Part shown: positions 7,846 to 13,951 of the stretch, piece after piece
Position numbering within the stretch: the first letter of the stretch is position 1
Layout: each line of letters opens with the position of its first letter
Assembly: GCA_937916415.1 (NCBI GenBank)
Contig: CALGGH010000179.1
Coordinates: 1-25,029 of the forward strand
DNA length: 25,029 nt
Direction of reading: 5' to 3'
Source: an uncultured Lachnospiraceae bacterium
GTDB taxonomy: Bacteria; Bacillota; Clostridia; Lachnospirales; Lachnospiraceae
Notes under the pieces: generated by a model
What the model was told of the DNA's origin: nothing
Databases searched by the model: none
What the model saw: the letters and a program-made list of their open reading frames with translations, nothing else
Translations under genes and position numbers: made by a program

Positions 7846-7881
7846 GGCGTAGAAATGCATCCATGCATTTCTGGACACGCC
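7846..7881 (+). repeat. Nested-hairpin repeat, copy 1
   Basis: Outer arms GGCGT (7846-7850) and ACGCC (7877-7881) enclose an inner stem AGAAATGCA/TGCATTTCT (7851-7859, 7864-7872) with loop TCCA and a one-sided bulge GGAC (7873-7876). The same layout with compensatory base changes recurs at 10646, 10705 and, on the other strand, 16195. The copy lies in the 136-bp gap before the lipoprotein gene at 7934; apart from it I see only a good ribosome site in that gap. Confidence 0.85.
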
Positions 7882-7933
7882 ATGCCTGGGTCTGGCAGGG
7901 TCAAAAACTAAAAATCATGCTTGGAGGAGATCC

Positions 7934-8956
7934 ATGAAAAAAACAATCACTGCAAAGCTGCTTACCGGAATCGCCACGGCATCCGTGATCGTCACGCTGT
8001 CCGCCTGCGGACAGGGCACTGAGGAAAACGGAGGCCGGGACGTTGAACCGATTCCCGCTGCCGGCACGTCAGACGCGTCAGTAACGGAGGATTTGGGGGA
8101 CAAAGAAAATGCCGGCTATGGCACGCTGACGGAAGCTGCAGGTTCGAACGATTCGGACCCGGGCACGTCAGATCCCTATGACGCCTTCATGGCCGGGACG
8201 GCGAAGGCCAGGTACAGGGGAACCGGTGACAGGACGTCCAATCTTGAAACCTCCATTGCGCTGCAAAAGGGCAAGTCATACACCATGGATGAGATCGTGG
8301 AAGCCCTGGAAAACCTGAGTGAGTACGTTCCCTTCAAGCTCTCGTCGGAAGTGCGGTACTTCCGCATCGACTGCGGCAGCGACGGCAATGAGGAAATGCT
8401 CGTGGAGGCCATGTTTGATCCCGAGTTCACCCTATACATGGTCATTAAGGAAATAGACGGCGAACTGGTCATCTGCTATACCCAGGACGGATGGTCCAGG
8501 AGCGACGTCGTGGTTCATGACGACGGCACCATCGACGGCAGCGGAAGCGGCGGCGCCAATGTTTTCATCACGGATAAGGCATTCGTGAACGCGGACGGAG
8601 AGTACCGTTTCTTTTACGGATGTGAGGAAACCATGTCACTGTTTAACGAGATATACGTGATGGACGGCAGCGACTATAAGACGTTCATGCCCGAGGGCCT
8701 TGGAATAGATCAGGAACATACGGGCATCAGGGATTATTATTTTGAACCGGATTACGAGGACCGCAAGCATTATTATACGTATTTCATCTTCGACGACACC
8801 TACGCTGACGTTACGACCGATGCGGATTATGATGATTCCAACGGACTGAAAAAGAAATTTGCCGAATGCGGCGCTAAGACGTATACGCAGAAGGAAATGG
8901 ATGAGATCCTGCAAAAGAGGGCGAAGGAGATCGGATATCCCGGCACGATAAATTGA
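7934..8956 (+). CDS. Lipoprotein of unknown function
   Basis: A 340-residue predicted lipoprotein: signal MKKTITAKLLTGIATASVIV followed by the lipobox LSAC (C25). A low-complexity, acidic, glycine/serine-rich linker (about residues 26-80) is followed by a soluble domain. The domain contains FRIDCGSDGNEEMLVEAMF (about 137-155), which resembles the D-x-D/N-G-x-E-E motif of calcium-binding VCBS-like strands often found in Clostridia lipoproteins. It is rich in tyrosine and aspartate near 250-300 (YYFEPDYEDRKHYYTYFIF). I cannot assign a function. The ATG at 7934 has GGAGGA at 7923-7928. It appears to be a single-gene unit: a structured repeat lies before it and a hairpin terminator directly after it. 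Confidence 0.85.
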   Translation: MKKTITAKLLTGIATASVIVTLSACGQGTEENGGRDVEPIPAAGTSDASVTEDLGDKENAGYGTLTEAAGSNDSDPGTSDPYDAFMAGTAKARYRGTGDRTSNLETSIALQKGKSYTMDEIVEALENLSEYVPFKLSSEVRYFRIDCGSDGNEEMLVEAMFDPEFTLYMVIKEIDGELVICYTQDGWSRSDVVVHDDGTIDGSGSGGANVFITDKAFVNADGEYRFFYGCEETMSLFNEIYVMDGSDYKTFMPEGLGIDQEHTGIRDYYFEPDYEDRKHYYTYFIFDDTYADVTTDADYDDSNGLKKKFAECGAKTYTQKEMDEILQKRAKEIGYPGTIN

Positions 8957-8983
8957 GGAAATGCCTGTTGCTCAGGCATTTCC
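8957..8983. terminator. Bidirectional hairpin terminator
   Basis: A perfect 11-bp stem, GGAAATGCCTG (8957-8967) and CAGGCATTTCC (8973-8983), with loop TTGCT begins directly after the TGA of the lipoprotein gene. It lies between two convergent genes (the - strand regulator ends at 9003), so it can serve both. There is no long T-tract on either side, so termination strength is uncertain. Confidence 0.65.
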
Positions 8984-9002
8984 CGACGGCATTACCTAAA
9001 CC

Positions 9003-9497
9003 TCATTCAAATAGCTTTTTTTCCACGCGGCCCTTGGCTATGGTGTCGTCTATCCAGAGATTCATCGAGTCAATGGCCGTGGCCATCTGAGACAGGTGTT
9101 CCCTGATCCGGTTGAAGTCCTCTGCCTCATCCTCGGTGATGATGCCGTCAACGGTGATCTCGATGAGTCGGTTCTTTTCGGCCTCGAGGGTGTTGAGGGT
9201 GTTGAGCATTTCAAGGGTTATCTTTTCTATGGCCTTGGATTCAACGGTGGGAACGTACTCCTTGCCGATGGGACATTCGTGTGAGCAGTAATAGTTGCAC
9301 AGGGCGGGGTTTTTGTAGGCGGAAGCCATCGCAAGCACTTCGTCCGGGTGGGGAGACGATTTTTCGTTTTCGATCTTTTCGATGCGGTCCGCCGAGACGT
9401 AGCCAAGCACCTCGGACGCGGCTTCCCTCGTCAGCCCGAGATTTTCCCTGCTGGAGAAGTAGACGTTCTTGTTTTCCTTGATGGATTTTCTGCCCAT
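9003..9497 (-). CDS. XRE-family helix-turn-helix protein with C-terminal coiled coil
   Basis: A 164-residue protein on the - strand. Residues about 14-46 form a Cro/C1-type helix-turn-helix (RENLGLTREAASEVLGYVSA), here preceded by a lysine/arginine-rich start. A cysteine cluster follows (C67, C71, C75 in ALCNYYCSHECPIG) that could bind a metal or a thiol signal. Residues about 85-160 look like a long amphipathic helix or coiled coil. The start ATG (9497-9495) has AAAGGATG just upstream on the - strand. The MITE-like element begins only about 18 bases ahead of the start codon, so the natural promoter may have been displaced. I recognise the fold but not a specific regulon. Confidence 0.85.
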   Translation of the reverse strand: MGRKSIKENKNVYFSSRENLGLTREAASEVLGYVSADRIEKIENEKSSPHPDEVLAMASAYKNPALCNYYCSHECPIGKEYVPTVESKAIEKITLEMLNTLNTLEAEKNRLIEITVDGIITEDEAEDFNRIREHLSQMATAIDSMNLWIDDTIAKGRVEKKLFE

Positions 9498-9514
9498 GAG
9501 TCATCCTTTCTGAC

Positions 9515-9749
9515 TTAGGAACTGTCACGAAATAATCTTGCTTTTTTGCTTGTCTGGATTCACAGAAGCGTCGTTGTCGTCAGTCGTCGATTAGGCGCTG
9601 TAAACAAATAACTTCCTAATCTGCTTGTCTGCTTTTCTGATTGCTTCGTCAAAAGTCCTCGCTGTACCTCGGTACAGCTCCGGCTTTTTCCTTGCAATCA
9701 AAAAAGCATCCATCGCATAATTTAAAAGTTATTTCTGAACAGTTCCTAA
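9515..9749. mobile_element. MITE-like non-coding element with terminal inverted repeats
   Basis: The ends are inverted repeats: TTAGGAACTGT (9515-9525) and ACAGTTCCTAA (9739-9749). The match extends inward with small gaps: left GGAACTGTCACGAAATAA against right (reverse complement) GGAACTGTTCAGAAATAA, then TGCTTTTTTG in both. The repeats can be read as flanked by TA on each side, the duplication type of IS630/mariner elements. Inside are more dyads: GATTAGG/CCTAATC (9589-9595, 9615-9621), and GATTGC/GCAATC (9639-9644, 9694-9699) enclosing GCTGTACC/GGTACAGC (9661-9668, 9671-9678). No ORF of note lies inside, so it would need a transposase from elsewhere. It fills most of the 314-bp gap between the divergent regulator and phosphatase genes. 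Confidence 0.75.
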
Positions 9750-9765
9750 TTACGTTATCGAGTAT

Positions 9766-9780
9766 ATGATATTGTATCAT
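9766..9780. promoter_or_regulatory. Short palindrome upstream of the phosphatase gene
   Basis: ATGATA-TTG-TATCAT is a perfect 6-bp-arm dyad, about 32 bases before the ATG of the phosphatase gene, in an AT-rich stretch outside the MITE-like element. It could be a small operator or part of a promoter; no convincing -35/-10 pair was found. Confidence 0.25.
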
Positions 9781-9811
9781 CTGACGCCAATAAACAAAAG
9801 AGGAGAAAAAA

Positions 9812-10576
9812 ATGTCCGTTTATGCCGTGTCCGACCTTCATGGCAGGTACGACGTGTTCCTGAGGGGGATCGAACGCATAGGACTTGAAAGTTCAGATAA
9901 GCTGTACGTCATAGGGGACGCGATTGACAGGGGGCCTGACGGGATCAAGATCCTCAAGCACGTCATGGAACGCGACAACATGGACCTGCTCATCGGCAAT
10001 CATGAGTTCATGATGCTCAATTCGGTCAACGCGTTAGGCGAGCGGCACTGCGACGGCAGGGACTCGGACCTGTGGCTGTACTACAACGGAGGCAGGACGA
10101 CCCACGCGCAGTACAAAAGGCTGTTCCCAAAGGACAGACGTGAACTGCTGGCGTGGCTTCACGGCAGGGCACTGATACTCCCCCTGGAAATAGGGGGCAG
10201 GAGGTTCTGCCTGACTCATTCCCATTACCTGCCGGCATGTGAAAACCTGACCTATGATGAACTGAATTATCCGACCGTGTGGGACATAGTCTGGAAATCC
10301 ATGTTCCGCACCGACAGGGAGACGCACTGCGACAACGTATATAAGGACTTTGACTGTACCTTCATCACGGGACACGTTCCGGTCCAGCGCATATACAAGT
10401 CATTGCCGATCGACCGCGGCTCGTGGGCCGGGGAACTAAAATATGCCATGGCAGGCAACCTGATCGACATAGACGGGGGATGCGGGCTGGGGTACGTGAG
10501 CGACCTTCAGACCGGAGCGATCTTTTTGCGCCTGGACGACATGGAGGAGTTTCCGGTACTGATGGGCCCGGAGTAG
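9812..10576 (+). CDS. Metallophosphoesterase, PP2A/ApaH-like serine/threonine phosphatase family
   Basis: A 254-residue cytoplasmic calcineurin-like phosphoesterase. The two-metal motifs are complete: DLHG (D8, H10), GDAIDRG (34-40), GNHEF (62-66), the histidine in LTHSHY, and GHVPV, followed by IDIDGG. This is the bacterial PrpE/ApaH-like group, which dephosphorylates serine, threonine or tyrosine residues, or cleaves dinucleoside polyphosphates; sequence alone does not decide between these. The ATG at 9812 has AGAGGAG about seven bases upstream. It is followed by its own intrinsic terminator (10592-10628), so it is probably a single-gene unit. Confidence 0.9.
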   Translation: MSVYAVSDLHGRYDVFLRGIERIGLESSDKLYVIGDAIDRGPDGIKILKHVMERDNMDLLIGNHEFMMLNSVNALGERHCDGRDSDLWLYYNGGRTTHAQYKRLFPKDRRELLAWLHGRALILPLEIGGRRFCLTHSHYLPACENLTYDELNYPTVWDIVWKSMFRTDRETHCDNVYKDFDCTFITGHVPVQRIYKSLPIDRGSWAGELKYAMAGNLIDIDGGCGLGYVSDLQTGAIFLRLDDMEEFPVLMGPE

Positions 10577-10591
10577 GCCGCGTGCTGACGG

Positions 10592-10628
10592 GCAGGGGGA
10601 TCTTATCTTTCCTGCTCGATTTTTTTTT
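10592..10628 (+). terminator. Intrinsic terminator after the phosphatase gene
   Basis: Stem GCAGGGGG (10592-10599) pairs with TTTCCTGC (10608-10615), five Watson-Crick and three G-U pairs, with an eight-base loop. TCGA and then nine T residues (10620-10628) follow, a standard rho-independent layout 16 bases after the stop codon. Confidence 0.7.
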
Positions 10629-10638
10629 CCGGATACAG

Positions 10639-10644
10639 TATAAT
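10639..10644 (+). promoter_or_regulatory. Possible -10 box before the beta-CASP/thyA operon
   Basis: A perfect TATAAT lies just after the phosphatase terminator and two bases before the first hairpin of the tandem repeat. No good -35 hexamer is seen 16-18 bases upstream, where the terminator T-tract lies. If used, transcription would start inside the tandem hairpins and place them in a leader of about 160 bases. Confidence 0.35.
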
Positions 10645-10645
10645 T

Positions 10646-10683
10646 GGGCATGGAAGTGCATCCATGCACTTCCGGACATGCCC
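10646..10683 (+). repeat. Nested-hairpin repeat, copy 2 (tandem with copy 3)
   Basis: Outer arms GGGCAT (10646-10651) and ATGCCC (10678-10683); inner stem GGAAGTGCA/TGCACTTCC with loop TCCA (10661-10664); bulge GGAC (10674-10677). Relative to copy 1, A-T pairs become G-C and a G-C pair becomes A-T, keeping the stems. It forms the first unit of a 59-bp tandem duplication. Confidence 0.88.
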
Positions 10684-10704
10684 TGCCCCTTCCGTGGGAC
10701 AATT

Positions 10705-10741
10705 GGGCATGGAAGTGCATCCATGCACTTCCGGACATGCC
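10705..10741 (+). repeat. Nested-hairpin repeat, copy 3 (tandem with copy 2)
   Basis: The inner 36 bases are identical to copy 2, shifted by 59 bases. The outer stem GGCAT/ATGCC is intact. The tails after the two copies have diverged: after copy 3 the tail forms a strong second hairpin (10741-10762), while after copy 2 the matching tail pairs poorly. Confidence 0.88.
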
Positions 10742-10762
10742 GTGTCCCATTCATGGGACACG
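10741..10762 (+). repeat. Perfect 9-bp hairpin after repeat copy 3
   Basis: CGTGTCCCA (10741-10749), loop TTCA, TGGGACACG (10754-10762). It shares its first base with the outer arm of copy 3 and lies 46 bases before the downstream ATG. No T-tract follows, so it is not a typical terminator; it could shape the leader RNA or be the outer edge of the repeat unit. Confidence 0.6.
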
Positions 10763-10807
10763 AATAATGCGTGCGGCTACGTATGGTATCGGGAAAGGAG
10801 AGACGGC

Positions 10808-12400
10808 ATGGAACTGATGTTTATAGGCGCGGATCATGAAGTGACGGGCAGCTGCCATTATCTGAACGTCGGGGACTTGAACATACTGGTGGACTATGGC
10901 ATGGAGCAGGGCGTGAATACCTACGAAAATGCCAACCTTCCCGTGGACGAGGCCGTGATCGACGCGGTGCTTCTGACGCACGCCCACGTGGACCACTCGG
11001 GCATGCTCCCCAAACTCTATGCGCACGGATTCAGGGGCAAGATATACTGCACGTTTGCCACTGCGGACCTCTGCAGCATCATGCTCCGTGACTGTGCGCA
11101 CATACAGCAGCAGGAGGCGGAATGGAAAAACCGCAAGGCCAGGAGAGGCGGCGGCAGGGAGATCGAGCCCGTGTATTCCATGGAAGACGCGGACAATACG
11201 ATCAAGATGCTGGCTCCCTGTCCTTACGGCGAGAGGATCAACATCCTGGACGGGGTTGACGTGAGGTTCACCGACGTGGGACACCTGCTCGGATCGTCCA
11301 GCATCGAGGTGTGGGCGACCGAGGACGGAGAGGAACGCAAGATCGTCTTTTCGGGAGACATAGGCAACTTCGACCAGCCCCTGATCCGCAATCCCCAATA
11401 TACCAGCTATGCGGATTACGTGGTCATGGAATCGACCTACGGCAACAGATATCATGAGGCGTCCAAGGCTGACGGCGTGGCGGAGCTTGCCGCGCACATA
11501 CAGAAGACGCTGGACCGCGGCGGCAACCTGGTCATTCCCTCCTTTGCCGTGGGCAGGACTCAGGAGATACTGTATTTCATCAGGCAGATCAAGGCCGACG
11601 GCCTGGTCACCGGGCATGATGACTTCCCGGTGTACGTGGATTCGCCCATGGCGGTTGAGGCCACCAGCGTATTTCAAAAAAACATCCGCGAATGCTTCTC
11701 GGATGCGGCCCTTGCACTCGTGAACAAGGGCATCAACCCGATCAGGTTCCCCAACCTAAGGCTGCTCATTACCAGCGATGAATCCAGATACATCAATGCC
11801 GATCCCGAACCGAAGGTGATCATCTCGGCTTCGGGCATGTGCGAGGCGGGACGCATCAGGCATCACCTCAAGCACAACCTGTGGCGTCCCGAGTGCACGA
11901 TACTCTTCGTCGGCTATCAGGCGGTCGGAACCCTCGGACGCGCACTGGTGGATGGCGCGACGGAGGTCAGGCTCTTTGGCGAGACCGTTGAGGTTCATGC
12001 CCACGTGGAAAAGATGGTGGGCCTGAGCGGACATGCAGACAAAAAGGGACTGATGGCATGGGCGAGCGCCTTTACCAACGTTCCCGAAAGATATTTTGTG
12101 GTACATGGCGACGATGAGTCGGTCGACGCGCTGACCAAGTCCATCAGGACCGAGCTGAACGCCGGGGCGGACGCTCCCTACAGCGGATCGAGGTTTGACC
12201 TGATCGAGGGTGAGTTCATCTTTAAGGCCAAGCCGGTCGCCGTATCCAGGAAAAAGACCGTTTCCGAGGTATTCGCGAGACTCGAGGCAGCAGGCCGGAG
12301 GCTGCTTGCCGTCATTCAGCATAACAGGGGCGGTGCCAATAAGGACCTGGCCAAATTCGCGGATCAGATCAACGCATTGTGCGACAAATGGGACAGATGA
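10808..12400 (+). CDS. Beta-CASP metallo-beta-lactamase fold nuclease-like protein
   Basis: A 530-residue metallohydrolase. Zinc motif HAHVDH is at residues 58-63, the next histidine in DVGHLLGSSS, and the aspartate in SGDIGN. The beta-CASP insert shows its own motifs: the acidic residue in MESTYGN, VIPSFAVGRTQE, SASGMCEAGRIRHHL, GLSGHAD and VVHGDD. This combination marks the RNA-processing group related to RNase J and CPSF73, though family members of this length without the RNase J C-terminal domain are less studied. The frame is open back to 10664 through the tandem hairpins, but ATG 10808 has GAAAGGAG at 10792-10799 and gives a start at the first fold strand (MELMFIGADHEVTGS). It is one base from thyA, so the two are probably co-translated. 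Confidence 0.9.
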   Translation: MELMFIGADHEVTGSCHYLNVGDLNILVDYGMEQGVNTYENANLPVDEAVIDAVLLTHAHVDHSGMLPKLYAHGFRGKIYCTFATADLCSIMLRDCAHIQQQEAEWKNRKARRGGGREIEPVYSMEDADNTIKMLAPCPYGERINILDGVDVRFTDVGHLLGSSSIEVWATEDGEERKIVFSGDIGNFDQPLIRNPQYTSYADYVVMESTYGNRYHEASKADGVAELAAHIQKTLDRGGNLVIPSFAVGRTQEILYFIRQIKADGLVTGHDDFPVYVDSPMAVEATSVFQKNIRECFSDAALALVNKGINPIRFPNLRLLITSDESRYINADPEPKVIISASGMCEAGRIRHHLKHNLWRPECTILFVGYQAVGTLGRALVDGATEVRLFGETVEVHAHVEKMVGLSGHADKKGLMAWASAFTNVPERYFVVHGDDESVDALTKSIRTELNAGADAPYSGSRFDLIEGEFIFKAKPVAVSRKKTVSEVFARLEAAGRRLLAVIQHNRGGANKDLAKFADQINALCDKWDR

Positions 12401-12401
12401 C

Positions 12402-13250
12402 ATGAGCAAAGCGGATGAGATATTCATAAACATGTGCCGTGACATACTTGACAACGGCACCGATACCAGGGGAGAGGCGGTCAGGCCTCACTGGCCGGAC
12501 GGCGAGAGCGCCTATACCATCAAGAAATTCGGCGTGGTCAACAGATACGACCTCCGCGAGGAATTCCCGGCGATAACGCTGCGCAAAACCGCGATCAAGT
12601 CGGCGACCGACGAGGTGCTCTGGATATACCAGCAGAAGTCCAACAACATACATGACCTTCATTCGCACATATGGGACGAATGGGCGGACCCTGACGGCTC
12701 CATAGGCACCGCGTACGGATACGTGGTGGGCGAGAAGTTCACTTACAGGGGCGAGGAGACGGATCAGATGGATTACGTGCTCAGGCAGCTGCGGGAGAAT
12801 CCCTACAGCCGCAGGATCATGACCAACCTCTATCAGTTTCACGACCTTGCCACGGGCAAGCTCGATCCGTGCTGCTATTCGGCCACTTACAACGTGACGC
12901 ATGACGCGGGTTCAGAAAGGCTGGTGCTCAACATGGTCCTCAACCAGCGCAGCCAGGACGTGCTGGCCGCCAACAACTGGAACGTCGTGCAGTACGCAGT
13001 GCTACTGATGATGGTGGCCCAGGTCAATGCCATGATCCCGGGTGAGCTGGTTCACGTCATCGCCGATGCCCACATCTATGACAGGCACGTGCCGATCATA
13101 GAGGAACTCATAACCAGGCCCCTTCATCCCGCGCCCAGGGTTAGCCTCAATCCGGACGTTCATGATTTTTATCAATTCACCCGGAATGACGTATACGTCG
13201 AGGATTATGAGACCGGACCGCAGATTAATGACATTCCGATAGCTATATGA
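12402..13250 (+). CDS. thyA: Thymidylate synthase, ThyA-type (divergent)
   Basis: A 282-residue enzyme that makes dTMP from dUMP using methylenetetrahydrofolate. The family motifs are visible but divergent: C157 in DPCCYS as catalytic cysteine, RSQDVL (183-188) for phosphate, N194 in NNWNVVQY, DAHIYDRH (222-229), and the C-terminal folate-site end DIPIAI. The normal P-C-H around the nucleophile is P-C-C here. The frame is open upstream to 12210 inside the previous gene, but ATG 12402, one base after that gene's stop, gives a sensible N-terminus. folA follows 86 bases later; the two enzymes form a cycle, since ThyA produces the dihydrofolate that FolA reduces. Confidence 0.9.
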   Translation: MSKADEIFINMCRDILDNGTDTRGEAVRPHWPDGESAYTIKKFGVVNRYDLREEFPAITLRKTAIKSATDEVLWIYQQKSNNIHDLHSHIWDEWADPDGSIGTAYGYVVGEKFTYRGEETDQMDYVLRQLRENPYSRRIMTNLYQFHDLATGKLDPCCYSATYNVTHDAGSERLVLNMVLNQRSQDVLAANNWNVVQYAVLLMMVAQVNAMIPGELVHVIADAHIYDRHVPIIEELITRPLHPAPRVSLNPDVHDFYQFTRNDVYVEDYETGPQINDIPIAI

Positions 13251-13286
13251 GGAAATGCTTTAATTTGCGTTTCCCTGAGGAAACGC
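13251..13286 (+). terminator. Two mutually exclusive hairpins after thyA
   Basis: Directly after the thyA stop, GGAAATGC (13251-13258) can pair with GCGTTTCC (13267-13274, one G-U). The same GCGTTTCC can instead pair perfectly with GGAAACGC (13279-13286) through loop CTGA. It is either a weak terminator or attenuator between thyA and folA. No T-tract follows. Confidence 0.5.
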
Positions 13287-13336
13287 CGGCTGATTAGGCG
13301 CTTAACCGAATTGACGCATGACAGGAGGATGCTCTC

Positions 13337-13825
13337 ATGAAGATGATCGTAGCCGTAGACTCAAACTGGGCGATAGGCAACAAGGGTTCGCTGCTGGTCA
13401 GCATTCCCGCCGACCACAAGATGTTCAGGAATGAAACCATTGGCAAGGTGGTGGTTCTCGGGCGCAAGACCCTGGAGACTTTTCCGCAAAAACAGCCGCT
13501 GGCGGGCAGGACCAACGTGATACTGACGCACAACCCCGACTATCATGCAGGAGATGCCGTCATAGTGCATGACTTTGACGAGCTGATGGCTGAACTTGAC
13601 AAGCATGACAGTGACGAGGTTTACGTTATCGGCGGATCGAGCGTGTATGAACTGATGCTTCCTTACTGCGACGTGATACACGTCACAAAGATCGATCATG
13701 AGTATGAGGCTGACGCTTTTTTCCCCAATCTCGATGAGTCCGGGGAATGGAAGATCGTGGCTGACTCTGACGAGCAGACCTATTTTGACCTGACTTACAG
13801 GTTCCTGAAGTACGCGCGGACATGA
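13337..13825 (+). CDS. folA: Dihydrofolate reductase
   Basis: A 162-residue enzyme of normal length that reduces dihydrofolate to tetrahydrofolate with NADPH. Motifs: MIVAVDSNWAIGNKG (3-17), the acidic active-site residue D26 in SIPADHKMF, VVVLGRKTLETFP (the M-G-R-x-T cofactor loop with L for M), LAGRTNVILT, and EVYVIGGSSVYELML (NADPH site). The ATG at 13337 has AGGAGG at 13323-13328. It lies downstream of thyA in the same direction, separated by the alternative hairpins, so it may be partly co-transcribed with it. Confidence 0.95.
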   Translation: MKMIVAVDSNWAIGNKGSLLVSIPADHKMFRNETIGKVVVLGRKTLETFPQKQPLAGRTNVILTHNPDYHAGDAVIVHDFDELMAELDKHDSDEVYVIGGSSVYELMLPYCDVIHVTKIDHEYEADAFFPNLDESGEWKIVADSDEQTYFDLTYRFLKYART

Positions 13826-13876
13826 GGACCTGATCCGTCCGTCCGGCACGGAACCGGTGAACGCATGCATGGACGT

Positions 13877-13905
13877 TTGCTTAGATCATAAAATAGGTTT
13901 ATAAT
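13877..13905 (+). promoter_or_regulatory. Sigma-A-type promoter for the aminotransferase gene
   Basis: TTGCTT (13877-13882), a 17-base spacer and a perfect TATAAT (13900-13905), in an AT-rich patch 47 bases before the ATG at 13952. This is the best vegetative promoter match in the window. Confidence 0.7.
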
Positions 13906-13951
13906 CAATAAATGTTTCTAAATTCTTTACATTTCGGGAGGAAACGAAATC

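Noticed and set aside
7798..7933. Terminator or riboswitch in the gap after the Fe-S subunit gene
   Set aside because: The only clear structure is the repeat copy at 7846-7881; no T-tract hairpin and no known riboswitch core was seen.
10646..10741. CRISPR array suggested by two identical palindromic repeats
   Set aside because: There are only two units, the spacing sequence is itself a related repeat tail, and no cas genes are near. The other copies are single and distant.
10664..10807. Upstream extension of the beta-CASP protein through the tandem hairpins
   Set aside because: The added residues are encoded by repeat DNA and the real ATG at 10808 has a strong ribosome site and starts at the fold.
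10751..11677. 308-residue open frame on the - strand across the beta-CASP gene
   Set aside because: It is antisense to zinc-binding motifs of the real gene; histidine- and valine-rich composition is typical of a shadow frame.
12210..12401. Upstream extension of ThyA
   Set aside because: It overlaps the end of the beta-CASP gene; ATG 12402 directly after that stop fits the family N-terminus.
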